64,000 nucleotides of DNA, from contig NW_024067680.1 in the NCBI RefSeq assembly GCF_009389715.1, positions 806,001-870,000 on the forward strand. Direction: 5' to 3'. The translations under genes and the position numbers were made by a program. The DNA comes from Phoenix dactylifera. Its lineage: Eukaryota > Streptophyta > Magnoliopsida > Arecales > Arecaceae. Under the pieces are notes generated by a model, which saw only the letters and a program-made list of their open reading frames with translations, searched no databases and was not told the DNA's origin. Positions 51,152 to 64,000 of this stretch are shown here, in pieces. Positions within the stretch are counted from its first letter, which is position 1. Each line of letters starts with the position of its first letter.

Positions 51152-54100
51152 TTAGCTGAGGTGAGCTATGTCTATATCCTCTGGAAATTTGAACGTCTCT
51201 GCAGCGCCAAACTTCCTCCTCTCCCCTTCCCACTCATCTTCAGAGTCTTCGCAGCTATCTTCATCATCATGATGGCTGCTCGCTGATGAAGGTGTTGAAG
51301 GGTCATGGATACTTTTGGATCTGCAGTGGTTAGTTGCAAGCATTTTAACCTGACCAAGATGGGAGATCTCCACAACAACAGTGTCATCATCCATGGGAAG
51401 AGGCTGCTTCCAGGGCTCCCCATCAATTCTCATGTATGTGTGGTCTGCTGCGCCCTTGTGGAACTCGAAGCGAATTCGATGTGCCTACAAGCAGAAACAA
51501 TGGACTCAAGTTGTGCATGAATTTTTTGTCGAGTAATGCATGAGTTTGACCAGAATATCCTCTAGTGGAAGTTCTCATTGTTCTGTAACAGCATTAAAAA
51601 AGATGCACAATTTATAAATTTCAATAACTAGTTGTCATGGATCATTATTTCTGATGGAATAGAGAGCAGATCATTACTGATACAGCAATTTGCTCGGATA
51701 AGAGTGGAAGGTGAATAATGATACAGATAACATGGTTAGTTGAAACAGGAGATTAACATACCTGTGCAAGACGAGTTCCATGTCCATTGGGAGCAAGCAA
51801 AACAAGCCCATGCCAAGCATCTCGAAAGCCAACAACCTCAAGAAGGCCATCATCGACATATGGTGCAGTCAGATCCCTCTATAGAAGACCACAATCAAAG
51901 TTTCAAGGGATGTATTTGATAAAATTTTGTCCCACAGAACCGTCTGATTATAATGAGGGAGGTGTAAGAATGGTAAAGCAAACTCACATCTCGTGTTTTC
52001 CTCTGATTTGGAGTTCCCCAAGGATTTAATCCTCCAGAAAAGCTTGGTAAGTTAAGACAAACTATCGATCTGATGCTGCAAAAAATTAAGCAGTTTACTT
52101 AGTTGGATGACCCTTTAATGTTGTGAAATAATCTGCGACCGAACATGATTACAAACAAGCAGTATATCTTGAGGAGTATATCAATGTGGTGCATAGAGTC
52201 TACAGCCGCTTTTCAATCATCCTCCCATCTCAAAACTACAGACATGGCTGGTCTTAAGAAACACCTAAAAGCCTAAAAGTCAACCAAATTAAGCCTGTAT
52301 TAAAAGGAGGTCCTATTCTTTGGAAGTGCTTCCAGCAACAAGAATTTGGTAGTCTCACAAATTTTTTCAGGCAATCACATATCCATTAAAAAAAAAAAAT
52401 CAACATAGCAGCACAAAACAAAATTAATATACAAGGAGGTTGTGTGAGAGTATGTTGTTAGGTGAAAGAAAGGGGAAAAAAATATACACATTAAAATCTA
52501 GCTATTATATAATTAAACCACTTGGAGTAGGGCATGCAAAACTGGCCACCAATAAGTATCCACAAGGTATATGCTTTTTATCTTCTTCTGGAGGATCCTG
52601 CTAAGAGAAAGAGGGGAGCGGCACTGATAGAGAGATAGAGAGAGACTCCCCCTTTCTCTGCATTCCCACTCTATCCACAAATTTATTAAATGATTATACC
52701 AGCTGAAGCATACATGGTTGTAACTTGGAAATGAATGAAGAAAAATGTTGCGCCATCAGTTTACCTGTGCGGAATATGGAGTTCTTCCCACTGGCCCGGT
52801 CTTTTCATGAGCTTCACCTTTGCAAGCTGAGCTATGTTCCTGCATAAACATTAAAATTAAAACTGAAAAGACCGATGCATGTTATCAGTGGTATTGGATT
52901 CTAGTAAAGTTTAGGCTGGAGATTTAAGCATGAAACAGCAGAACTGCCAAGTCCCTACTGTATGGGTAAGATTCTGTTAGTCCTTTCTCGTCATCCTCCA
53001 TGCAAGGCCAGATGTTTATGTTGAGGACAGAAGTTTCATTCTAATAAATTAAGCATGCAAGGATAATAGAAGTATTTCAAATATTTTTTCACCAAAAAAA
53101 AAAATAAAGCCAGTATAAAGGTGAAGAAATTTGCTCAGATATAATATCTAAACCAGCATAAATCATGTGTTTAAAGAATTAGTTGTATAAAAATATGTTT
53201 CTTGAGTGTATGTTAAAGCTGGAAATAAAGCCAATAAGAAGACTGCGCTCATTCATGTTCAAGTGTAGCCCTGGATCCTTCAAAAAGGGAAACTTTAGCA
53301 TGTTCTCAGTGGTAATTGAAATTGCTTATTATAGTTTAGATTGCAGGAATATAAACTTATAATTTCCTAACCATCATGAACTTCATTGGGCTGAGTTAAC
53401 AATGTCAGAAAATGATGACTACTCTTTCAGTTAGTACACATTATATAAACCAGAAACAAATATTTTACCTTGAAGAAGGATGAAAGAGAGAAGCACAAAA
53501 CCATCCTTGTGTACATCCAAGCTTCGCATAGGTACTCTGCACTATGATAATTATGTTTATTAACATTTCCTCAAAAAAGCTTGGCTTTGCATGATAGAAC
53601 GCACATCATTTAAAATGCAGTTAATAATTTCACACTAATGCACTGGTACCACACAAATTTATCTGCATCAGTCAACAATGAAGTTTATTCAAAATATTGT
53701 AGAATTTTGACAAGTTTACCAAAAGCAATAAATGCATGAGTACCTATACTTAATGGTTATATGGCGGAAAGAAAAAAGAATAGCATTTTGTGGACCTCCA
53801 CAAGAGCTTGCAGCAAGACAAATTCATTTTCATACTAGGCTAAATTAAAGAATGGGAAAACAATTTCTCCTTGGAAGAATATTCATCTTGTTGTATGTGT
53901 ACTACAACAGCACATAACAACAAATAACAAGAGAGAATCTTCTTATTTCTGAACCAACATGAAGAAAATATGACCTGATTAACTAACTGGTTCTTGAACT
54001 TTTCCGGGTGCTGCTTCCTCTCAGAGTGAAATGCATATGATACTTGAGCATCCATTCCTGTAACAACAGGAAATTTATCATGCACATAACCATGTTGCTC

Positions 54101-57100
54101 AAAATTTTAGTTAAAATAATCATCAAACGACATACCTGACTGGCATATGTTTTGTCCCTACTCACAGATTTAGTAAAAGAGAAAATAAAACACTGCATAA
54201 TATAAGAATAAGAAACATAACATCTCAGTTTATTGAACAATATACCATTTCTGTTTTCAAGTTCAATCATGCTAAGCTTGTATTTCAACAAGCAAGCATA
54301 TTTTCCAGAGCAGCAATGCTTCAAACATTCTTCATATTGTGCTTATATTGCTAACAACTCTAGAGTTCTAAAGTGCTTACTGGCGGGTCACCAACTTGAC
54401 CTTTACAACTTGCGGAGACAACTAGTTGTTGCACATCAAGGTGAATATATGATATCTACCCAAAATAGCCATTACCTAAAAGCTGCTTGCTACCACTTCA
54501 TTCAGATTCGCCCTACAGTAAGCTTTTAAAATGAAGTGAACCAAAATGGTGACATTTTAAACTTAAAGGTGAAGATGAGGAAGCAAGAATACATGTTGTC
54601 CATTCTATAGAAGCATCGGCAGATAAGCTCAAAGCAAGATGGCTATATATACAAAAAGAATTAGTCACTAGACTCCTTTATGTGAAGAGATAATATGGGC
54701 ACCATGAGACCTCACTCTGCCACATTTTGACATAGCACTAGGACATCGAGGGTGTTGATTTAGTATTTCTTCCCGTCAGTATTCTCTTTTATTATTTTTT
54801 TTCTTTCTTTTACATGCACATCTCTGAAATCATGACTAAGCAAGTTGACCTAGATCATCGAGAATCTCATAGACGAACAAGCAAAAATCCCAAAAGACAA
54901 TTAAATAATGTGAATAAAAAATAAAACTAAAAAAAACTAGCATTAAAGGTAAACGAAAGTTGATAAAGATGATTGTTACAAATTATTTTAATAAGATAAT
55001 ATCAGGATTTGGAACTTGTGAATAAGGCTATTTAAATAAAATGTTCTGATATTCCCTTGCAATGAGACTATATTTCTTACCCATACTAAAGTAGTTCCAA
55101 AATCCCCCACGGAACGTGTCATAACCTTCCTGAGAAGAGGTAAACAAGAACAAAGAACTTAAATTATTTATTAAAAAGAAACAGAATAAGAACTGATGGT
55201 ATTGGAACCAAAAGTTTAAAATTCAAAAAGGGAATTACATATCACCAAGTGTGAGATAGTATGAATAATCAATAGAAAGAGTAAAAAAGGTCAAAATCTA
55301 TAGTTAACCATGTAAGCAAGCTGTCACCACTGCTTGTCCATCAGCATAATCCAATAATTATACAAGTCACATGGTAATTAGTGTTTTGGCTGATTAATAC
55401 TTTTCAACACAATAAAGTAGTTTATAAAATTGTTCAGACAAGCATAAAAGCAGAAGAGATTTCCTTACCACATTAAGCGAGTCTGAGCTAGAGACACGGT
55501 GAAATGCATGCAGAGCATGTGGAAGCTCTAGAGGAGCAATTGGATCACAGGAACCATCCTTGGGAGCTCGCATCCTCATGATAATATGCCAGCTGAGGTC
55601 AAAAAACATAAGCAATTAAATCAAACATTGTGCTTCAGATATCTATATGGCATGCAGGAATATTCCTCCATTCTTGCAAACATTATTATCAGATTACGAA
55701 AAAGTCAACTGTAAAATGGAGAAAGCAATTATATCAAAAAAGGAAAAAAGAAAGTAACCAACTCATAATGAACAAAAAAGCTAAAATAGGTAGACTATGA
55801 TAGAATTCCAATAGATATAGTAATTGACCAAATGTTTATCATGGTATGCTGCATCTAAGCAGTGGAAGCACCTTCCATCAAGGCACCAATAAACTAAATA
55901 TTACCGTGGACATTTGACCATATATATTTCAGCTTTGGGTCAAGAATGGAATAGCATGTACACAGTGTTAGAAAAATGTCAACTATGTAGTATATTTTAC
56001 ATATAAATAATAGCATCATATGTTGCAAAATTACACAAACCATAAATACAGGAAAAATCCACCATGTTATAAGTAAAAAAATGGTTTCTTAAGAGCATTG
56101 GCATTAATATATCAGGTAAGATCTGATCTAGGTCCGTCATAAATAGTAACTCATACTTAAATGTTTGGATTTGAAATTGGAGTCAAGATCTGAAATGGCA
56201 GGATTTTTCATCATGCCAGGTCGGCTTAGGCATGGCTTCATGAAAACCTGGATGTGTATTGGAACTCTAAGGGGTTCTGGATTTTCATCCTGGCACTGAA
56301 TCAACTGATGTAGTTTAAGGTTCGGGTAGAGGGTCTGTACCTTCATCGTGGATTTGCAGCAGACTGTTGTGTTTTTCCTCGATACAAAAAGATGCTATAA
56401 CAACGGAGCTAGAAAAAAAATTGGAGAAGCTATGCACTCACAAAAATCTAAATTACGTGAATAGAATATCACCGATGACAGACAAGCAGATAATATAAGA
56501 TAATTGACGAATCATGGATTGCAACTATAAGTGCTGAATTTTAGATCCCAGCAACATCACTAGTTTAACAAAGTCGATATAAGTCATATAAAAAGTAACA
56601 TTAATACCTACAGAGGAATAAAGGTGAGACACTATTTCATTCAAAGCAAATAAAAGTCCTAAAACTAAGAATAATGCGATTAGAACATGCTACCTATCAA
56701 TTTGCATTTCTCTTGCTTTCATCACTTGCTCAAGAAAATATTCTACAGATTGACGATCCGTACCAGGGTTCTTCTTTCCCTGCAGTGGTAGTTGAATGCA
56801 TGACATAGAATAAATTGCTTGATATGAATCAAGGAATCATTGGTATCCTGAGATAAGTCGAGCAATATAACCTGGAGGCTCCAAATTAATATTTATATTG
56901 ATTAAAAACTATCAAAATAAGCCTTACTGGTTTGCATACATACAGATACACAAACACATTCAATCACTAAAAATATGTTTGTGAAGCACTAAACATGAAG
57001 TAATTTAGTAAGATTTTTCATCTCTTACTGAATTTGTATTTCTCCAGATATTTCACTAATCTAAAGAATATAGTAAATGACAGAAAAATATTATATAGTC

Positions 57101-58098
57101 ACTTTTGCTTGTATCCTGATGAAGGATCTTGGCTTTTGACATAGAAGCATGTGCATAAAAGTTGAATGTTGTCCTCTGAAGATTGAATCAGAAGAGGCAA
57201 ATCTCTGATTCCAGGATCGCCCCAAGGCCCAAAATGCCAGTCTTCGTAAGCAGTGAGAAAATGTACTAATTACAGAATAATATTTGGATCCCCAAACAAG
57301 AAAGTTACGTGGCCTACCCAACCAAATGAAAAGGGAAGGTTGTTCCCTGTTCCCAAGGGCACTGTAGCAATAGGAGGTGGCTGAGCAAGTTTAAGGTCAC
57401 AAACAACTCCAAGCAGCCAGCTTGCTGTGCCATCACCACCTGCAACCTAATGAAATAATTGCATGTCTAAGATAAAACATTGGAGTTCCTTCAAAAAAAA
57501 AAGGAAAAAAGAAGAAGAAAAACATGTAGTTGATAAAATCTGTAAACAATTGTATGCTCTACTAATTCTGGAAAATGAAGCTGTAAGGAGCACCAGCTAA
57601 AAAAGATCTCCTTAGCACCATTTCAGAGTCTTTCACTTACAATTAGTCTCAATCTCCTCTCAATGTCAGCGGCAAGAATATCTTCATTGGACTTAAGTTT
57701 TTCAAAGTTGCAGTAAAGTCTGTGAAGCACCTTATCGGGAGCCTCCTCTCCTAAATCAAAAACCTTAAATAAAAAATATAAATGATAAATTAATGCAGTG
57801 ACCATAACAAATCATATTCACCATAACAGTTGGCGGATTATGATCATGAACAGCACATATCTGTGCAATCTCCTTTCTCTCAGGGATCAAGAAGTACCTG
57901 AAAACTATTGAGAAGCTCACGATACGTTTTAAGTAAATCACCTCCAAGCTGGCCACCACTTTTTGAGTTAATGAACACTATTACAGGACAAGTGGGAGTA
58001 TAACTAACTTCCTCGCGCTCTGCATCAGGTACTAGTATGTAATCTGGGATATAGAAGTTCTTCAATGGCTGCTTCATCTCAGAAGAGCAGTCATCCAT
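51152..58098 (-). CDS. DGK5: Diacylglycerol kinase, DGK5 type
   Basis: The enzyme phosphorylates diacylglycerol to phosphatidic acid, a lipid signal in stress and immunity. Twelve exons on minus join in frame to 491 residues: 58098-57898, 57763-57641, 57446-57318, 56779-56694, 55592-55469, 55129-55081, 54057-53975, 53536-53469, 52839-52765, 52075-51988, 51878-51762 and 51484-51152. The catalytic domain has [15 protein letters not shown] (exon 1), GGDGT (exon 3) and [14 protein letters not shown]. The accessory domain has [46 protein letters not shown] and [11 protein letters not shown]. The tail is acidic and ends in DIDIAHLS. There are no C1 domains, as in the short plant DGKs. All introns are GT-AG. 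The acceptor-like CATTTCAG just before the ATG suggests a 5' UTR intron. Confidence 0.92.
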
Positions 58099-58103
58099 CC
58101 CTG

Positions 58104-60500
58104 AAATGAACCTACAGCAATTGCATTATAACATGGATGAGGAATTGTGATTTAATTCATGAATGTGTGGGAGCTGTCAGTGGCAGAGTTGCATGGATAT
58201 GGATATAAGAATTGGATTTGGAAATGTATCCAAGTGTCTACTTGGCAAGAGGGAGAAAGAGAGATACAGGGATATGTGAGATAACATATGAATTTGACTA
58301 AATTATATATTTATATCTTTAAACATTACCTATTTTAACATTAAAGAAGTTCAAAGATATTGTTTATTAAGATCTTTCAAAATACATGTTTGCCATTCAA
58401 ACTTTTCAATTAAATTAATGACTTTTAAAAAAATAATTTCGCAAAGTTGTTTCAATACCTGTATCCTTAGCAAACCTCAAAAAAAAAAAAAAAACTCATT
58501 CCTAATATCAAATTAGAGGATCAAACTCATTGTTGAAGGAGTTCGAATCAAACATTGTTGCAACAGTTCAACTCTCTTCCAATTTTTAAAAGTGGCTAAC
58601 AAAGAACTTCATGTCATATATATCTGGTATCCAATACATATCAACTTGGATATGTATCCGACATAGATTTTAGAACTGAATGCATGTGTCCAGGTAACAC
58701 TGATCAGTGGCATGCGATAAGTGCATAAGCAATGTATAAATTTAAGCTATGCAAATAATAAATGATATACTCAAAATCTAACAATAGCTTACAGAACCAA
58801 AGTACTTGTTAAAACAATGGATCTGTGAATAAGTAACCTTTTCCCAATTGTTAACGGGTTGACCAATCTGAAGGCAATGAGTTATGGTTATTGTAGAGTT
58901 TAGGAAACGATCTCATGTGTATTATAATCTTTTTTCATGGCTGATGAAAGGTATATTTAAGATTGTAATACACAATGCCCATAGTAGTTAAAGCCTAAGA
59001 CCTGATGCAGAACTGCAGCAATAACACCTCTGAAGATAAATGAAAGAGTCCACCCACTAAACGTCCTCTTTGTCCTCACCAAGGAATATGCTAAATGTTG
59101 CAAAAGCTGTCAACACCCAACGCCATCTCCCCAATTTAGTTGGCCGAGCATAGAACAGGGTCAAGAGTATGTTATCAGATCTTTCTTTCTTTTACATACA
59201 TTTCAATTCTTATTAAGAAAAGTATGCCAAGAGAGTTCAACACCAAAACCGAACAATTCTGAACCTAAGAGAGTAAATAATAATTCTTATATAATACCGA
59301 TATGTTCGAGACGTTAGAGAAATTTCCCCATTCTCCAAAGATGGTAGCAGAATTCAGTTGAGAGAGAGAGAGAGAGAGAGAGAGCAGAGAAATGAAAATT
59401 GCATTCAATTCAGATACATATTTTGAATACCAGTAATCCAAATAAGACGCATCTTATCATCGAGATGTAATCAGATCACGTTAAGAGTTTTCAGAAGTCA
59501 AAAATTGAATGCCATATTGCATTACACAAGGCTTCAAACTCCATACAAACATAAAACTTTTTGAAACATGTCTATCAGCTCAAACACAAGTCATATTTTA
59601 TAGAATAAGCAGGTTGTAGATGGAATCAATTAAGATAGATCGAGCATAGCTACCAACCACTCGAAAGCTACAAACTTTCAACTGAACGTGCATTCAGTAA
59701 ATAAGTCATATTTGAGACGAATCACACTTCTCAAGGATCTAATGACGACGCGACGACCTGAAGATAGATCACCATTATAACCACAGGTCATCATACTCCA
59801 CAATAGACTTTATCAACGACGCACATTCCCACTCTCTCTACTGTCCATTAATCAATTCAAATAACAAAAGAAATCAAAATGGCACCAGCAAACTCAGCTG
59901 GATTTCAAGTTCCAATGGAGATCTCACACCATCAAAAGAATCTAAAAAACAACATCTCATGCCTTCTAAAAAAAAATCAACTTTTTGGAAGAAAATTGAG
60001 CGGAATAACCCTAAGATTCTTGCATGGATTGAGAAATCAAAAAATAAATTCCATTGAATTCGGATCCGAGAGGCTCACCAGAGAAGCAATCCGCGGTGAA
60101 TCGGACAGATCTGAGGAGAAGGTCGGGGTGCTTCTCCCGGTTTGAATCCAAGACCCGATCCGGAAGCCGAAGTGGGAGAAATTTTGACCGTTCGGGCATT
60201 TAATTGCTGGATTGGGGACAAAACAGGAATTGTGAATTTCTACGGAGGAGAAGAAGATTCAATGCTCGTTTCTCATCTTCCAGAAGCGCACGTATGCGTA
60301 CGCGTTGAGTGCGCGGACAAGATGTATTTGACTGTAGATTTAAACGGTGGATATGACGTCCGCATAGCAATTATTATGATATTCCCCTTTTCTCGGCATT
60401 CAGGTATAACATCCTCCACGCGGGACTCGTTTTTACCATATAGAAAAATCAAAGTGCACAGCCAACGCGACTTAAAAAGGTGACCCTGATGGAATTATCC
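58104..60500 (-). other. Upstream region of the kinase gene
   Basis: A (GA)n microsatellite lies at 59360-59384. The more GC-rich stretch 60060-60200 is a plausible 5' UTR exon or promoter of the kinase, but I cannot fix its splice donor. Short open frames here have no recognised match. Confidence 0.35.
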
Positions 60501-61984
60501 TACGTGGCATATCTTTTGGCCTTAGGGATTGAGTTTAGATGGTTGTCCCGGTTCGGATATCCATGAGCTTCCCGATGCGCTGAGGTCCGTGGGTCAAGCC
60601 TTCTCATTCGTTTTCAGATTATACCTTTCAGTGTGAATGGCCGTCTTCTTTCAACATGATTGCAACTCTCACTCATCCATCTATTCAGATCTTAAAGTTG
60701 CTATTTTCAATTCAATAGTTGACAAAAAAAAAAAAAAAAACACCATTTTGAAAAATACAACCCGAGCCCAATAGGCGCATGTCCCATTTGGTGCTTACAC
60801 AATGAGCTCTCGATGAGCTAAAGTTTTTTTTTTTTTTTTTGGGGAGGGGGGGATACTAGAGCTAATTAGCAAAAAAATAATAATAATAATTTTTTGGATA
60901 AAATCATCAATCATCTATTAGTAATATCATCTTATTTTGGGGCTAACGCTACGTTGCACGTTAATGAGTAGTTCTTTTGCCACATGGAATAAGAGGATAC
61001 GTGCAACATATGACGTTGGTCGTTATGGATAGAAAGTTTGTTGTTTTTTTCAATTGTCCGATTTGTTCATCTGGTTTTTTTGTGTGTGTGTGTGTCCGTG
61101 CAAGTCCACTTTTGCCACGGTCATGGACTTCTTTTGGCAGGATACATCGATGGTGGAGTTGGTTGTTGTGGACCTGTGGTGGATATTTATTGGTGGGTCC
61201 CATACGTTACGCTCCTCCCCCTCCCAAATTATCGAGACCAAAGTTGGGTAGGTAGAGAATGAATGTATAATTTTGAATATTTCTAAATGGTTTTACCAAG
61301 GTTTTCGTAAATGTATTGGGGTTGGGTATTAACTAGTATAATTATTTTATTACTCTGGACGGTATAAATTGATATAGGCCAAGATATCAACTGATAAAAT
61401 ATCACTGTACTGGTTGAGACTGTAAAATTTACTTTTAACTATTTAAATATTTTTTACTAGATTTTTTTATATATATATATTTGCTTAGTTTTCTTGGCAA
61501 ATAATGAAGCCATCGAAAAACTAGCAAACCTAGCTAGATTTCAGGCTCCATTGGAGATCTTGATCAATCGTAAGAAATCGGAAATGATTGTCTTGTGGCC
61601 TAATTTCATAAAACTCTAAAATTTTAACTTTCTTTTTTCGAGAGAAAACTGAATGGAATTTTTGCACGCATTAGGTACTCTACAATATTATTCAGTTAAA
61701 ATCGGATCAAGATCTTGCCAAAGAGCCAACCGGAAATTTTTGACCTAGCTCACCAATTTGAATTGCAATTGACTTGAGATAAGCAGGTTCAACTTTGGCA
61801 AATATTATTCATAAAACAAGTTATAAACTCAATCATGCATGCATAAATCATCCGTAGAACATAGTTCTTGGTGTTTAGTATAAACAAAATCATAAATCAT
61901 TTATTATTGATTAAATCATTTTTCTCAGACTAAATTCTAAAGTCACTATTATACCTGTGATAGGGTTGTAATTGACAAACACTT
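60501..61984. other. AT-rich intergenic DNA
   Basis: Contains A and T homopolymers (about 60723-60741 and 60825-60840) and a (TG)n run at about 61081-61096. No gene seen. Confidence 0.55.
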
Positions 61985-62140
61985 ATCCATTGGTAGGGTC
62001 GTATGCCAACTACTATTACCTGCTAGCAGGGTCATATGCCAATAACTATTATCCATTGGCAAGGTTATATGTCAACTACTATTATCCGCTGGCATGATCG
62101 TATGTCAACTATTATTACCCACTATTAGGGTCGTATGAAA
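61985..62140. repeat. 33-bp minisatellite, about 4.5 copies
   Basis: The core AGGGTCGTATGCCAACTA recurs with a 33-bp period (starts near 61995, 62028, 62061, 62094 and 62127) with several substitutions. No coding role is seen. Confidence 0.85.
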
Positions 62141-64000
62141 CTGGATGTCGATTAATCCCACTTTCAGGGGCGATACAAAGCTATTTGAGAGTTCTGTTGT
62201 CATAGACAATGAGACATTTTTTCTTAAGTTGTATTTTCTTGAATTATACATGATTAAAACACTAAATGGCTTTATAAAGTTCATAGCCCATAAATAAGTA
62301 TTTAATAGTAGAATAACCATGAAATTATTCTTTTCAAAAACAAAAATACAATTTTATAAATATGGAACTCATTGTTCACAAATAGTGCTTAACGGTAAAA
62401 CAATCATGGATCCATTAATTCACCATAAATCATGAGTTTCATAATATTGTATGCTTGATTTTTAATTTAAAAAAAATATGATATCATCAATATTTAACAC
62501 TATTTTCATATTTTCATAATACGAGAAAATAAGTATAAATTTGAAAATTAAACATAAGGCATTAAACTTCACTAGGTGATTTAGTTAACTCTATTAAAAA
62601 TATTAAAAGTGAGATTAATTTTTATTTGAATTAAAATAAATAAGAAATGAGATAGTTGGTCGGTGGCAGTATTCGGCAGTTTCGGATGGATCAGGTCTGA
62701 GTGATTCGATCTTTAAACCATAAGGCATGACTTGATCGGGGCCAAGTTTAATCAACATGGCTCATTAATGAAGGTTTCAGAGACATTCAACATATGCCAT
62801 TGTTTCTTCGAAGGAATTCATAAAGCACGGCTTTCACTGTTCGTTTGTTAGGCGCATAATTTTGGTAGTGTCAGCTAAAAAGTTCTCGCCTCACTGCAAA
62901 AAAAAGAGGATATAGCAACAGCCACGACTGCTGGTGAAAGCACTGAAAACTGATGGAAAAACCCTTCTCAACGATTGCACTGGCTGCTACTGCGCTGCCG
63001 CCAAAAGTGCCATTGCTGTTTTTAATCCCGACAGATTATTATCATTTGTTCGTTGCATGGTGATCGGAAGGTTGGCTGGTTAATTAGTTGGGTCATCGGT
63101 TAGGTAGAAGGTTGCTATTTGGGCCTACGGGCCAATTAGTGGATGGCTTTCATTACTTATGATTGAGACCACCTCATCGTGCTAGAAGAAGGGGAGCACC
63201 AATCTAACGAACAACTTTGGAGTATAGAAGACTAGCTGCAGCACAAGGAGGATCGGATTGAATCGACTTGATCAAGTGGGGATCTGTCTAGCATTTTCGC
63301 ATGGTCCATATCCTCTTACACAATTTTGTAGATACATTGTAATTTGATGTCATGAGCTTCTTTATGTCAGTTTTGCAGGGGCGTTTTCTATATGTCCTTC
63401 CATTAACGAGCCAACAAAGTTTAATAATGCTTTTCGATATTTTGGAACCCTAGGGTCGCATTTCAGGATGCTCTGTTAGGTATTATCAGGAAGGTGGACA
63501 GGAACAATCCAGTAGACCAATTTCCTTGCGGATTCTTGTGGTGTCCATTATTGCCTCCCCTATTTCACAAGTCATTTTGTAATTATAGTCTGAGTGATGG
63601 TTATATAGGCTTGTAATCATCTGGTTTCGTTAACAAAAACTTTATTTTTATAGTTCCATAACTTCTATTGTCTTGCCTTTGCCTTATATGCAATTCCAAT
63701 TATGTCGCTGGCTCCTTGATGCAGGAGCAAGGCGCCCAATCCTTAGGGCGTGCGCATGAAGTTGGGTTTGATTTTTGGTTCGTTTTGTTAATTGAGTCCT
63801 TAATTAAGTTGTAGTTTGCTGAATTGAGTCTTTTAATTGAGTCCATATAATTGATTGCCAAGTGGCATCAAGGGGTCCACATCAAGTAGTGTGAAAAGAG
63901 GACTTGGTCCACTCCTACTTTAATTAGGAGTCTTACTTGGTCCCTTGGTCAAATCCTACTCTGGTTGGAAGTCCTTTAGCCCTTAGTATTTAAGTTTAGT
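62141..64000. other. Intergenic DNA with TE-like ends
   Basis: At about 62894 the sequence CACTGCAAAAAAAAGAGG, followed by GC-rich short repeats (to about 63010), resembles one end of a CACTA-type element. At 63780-64000 the sequence (GAGTCCTTAATTAAGTTG, CTACTTTAATTAGGAGTC) looks like the beginning of an LTR cut by the window edge. Neither has a partner in the window. Confidence 0.3.

Noticed and set aside
59879..60483. Short plus-strand frames upstream of the kinase gene
   Set aside because: No recognisable motifs. The region is better explained as the 5' region of the kinase gene on the other strand.

Overview
The window is nuclear DNA from a flowering plant. The evidence is spliced genes with plant-type GT-AG introns, plant retrotransposon lineages (Athila and Tat/Retand), a plant Mutator-like element (MULE), plant wound-induced DUF3774 genes and a plant-type diacylglycerol kinase. 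A monocot, possibly a palm, is my guess from the style of the genes and repeats; I cannot prove it without a search.

Layout. 1-9873: a very young Athila-type Ty3/gypsy element on the minus strand with an intact gag-pol, inserted in the middle of an array of GAGTCGACTC palindromes. 11159-49780: a cluster of six small DUF3774 wound-induced genes (five on plus, the last on minus). Four of them share the same promoter blocks. The cluster is opened up by two large insertions. 15417-28233: a GC-rich Tat/Retand gypsy element on the minus strand. Its gag-pol has three in-frame amber stops, and it carries an intact three-exon antisense gene and a long 46/121-bp tandem array. 32474-39772: a MULE with 49-bp perfect terminal inverted repeats and a perfect 9-bp target duplication. 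47095-48070: a small hAT-like element. 51152-58098: a complete 12-exon diacylglycerol kinase gene (DGK5 type) on the minus strand. 58100-64000: AT-rich intergenic DNA with a 33-bp minisatellite and TE fragments.

The most interesting object is the MULE. Both its genes can be spliced into open frames: a 581-aa plant mobile domain (PMD) protein on plus (33321-35235) and an 887-aa FAR1/MULE transposase fused to an OTU cysteine-protease domain on minus (39509-35969). The genes converge. Between their stop codons lie captured fragments of two host genes of RNA-directed DNA methylation (RdDM): the first coding exon region of an AGO4-clade Argonaute (plus) and part of the catalytic domain of a DRM de novo DNA methyltransferase (minus). 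Because the flanking genes converge, read-through from each side would make antisense RNA to one of these silencing genes. This suggests a transposon that could interfere with the pathway that silences it. That function is inference; the sequence matches and the geometry are what can be seen.

The DUF3774 genes look intact and probably stress-inducible. The MULE ends about 80 bp upstream of the conserved promoter block of the third one, so it may affect its regulation.
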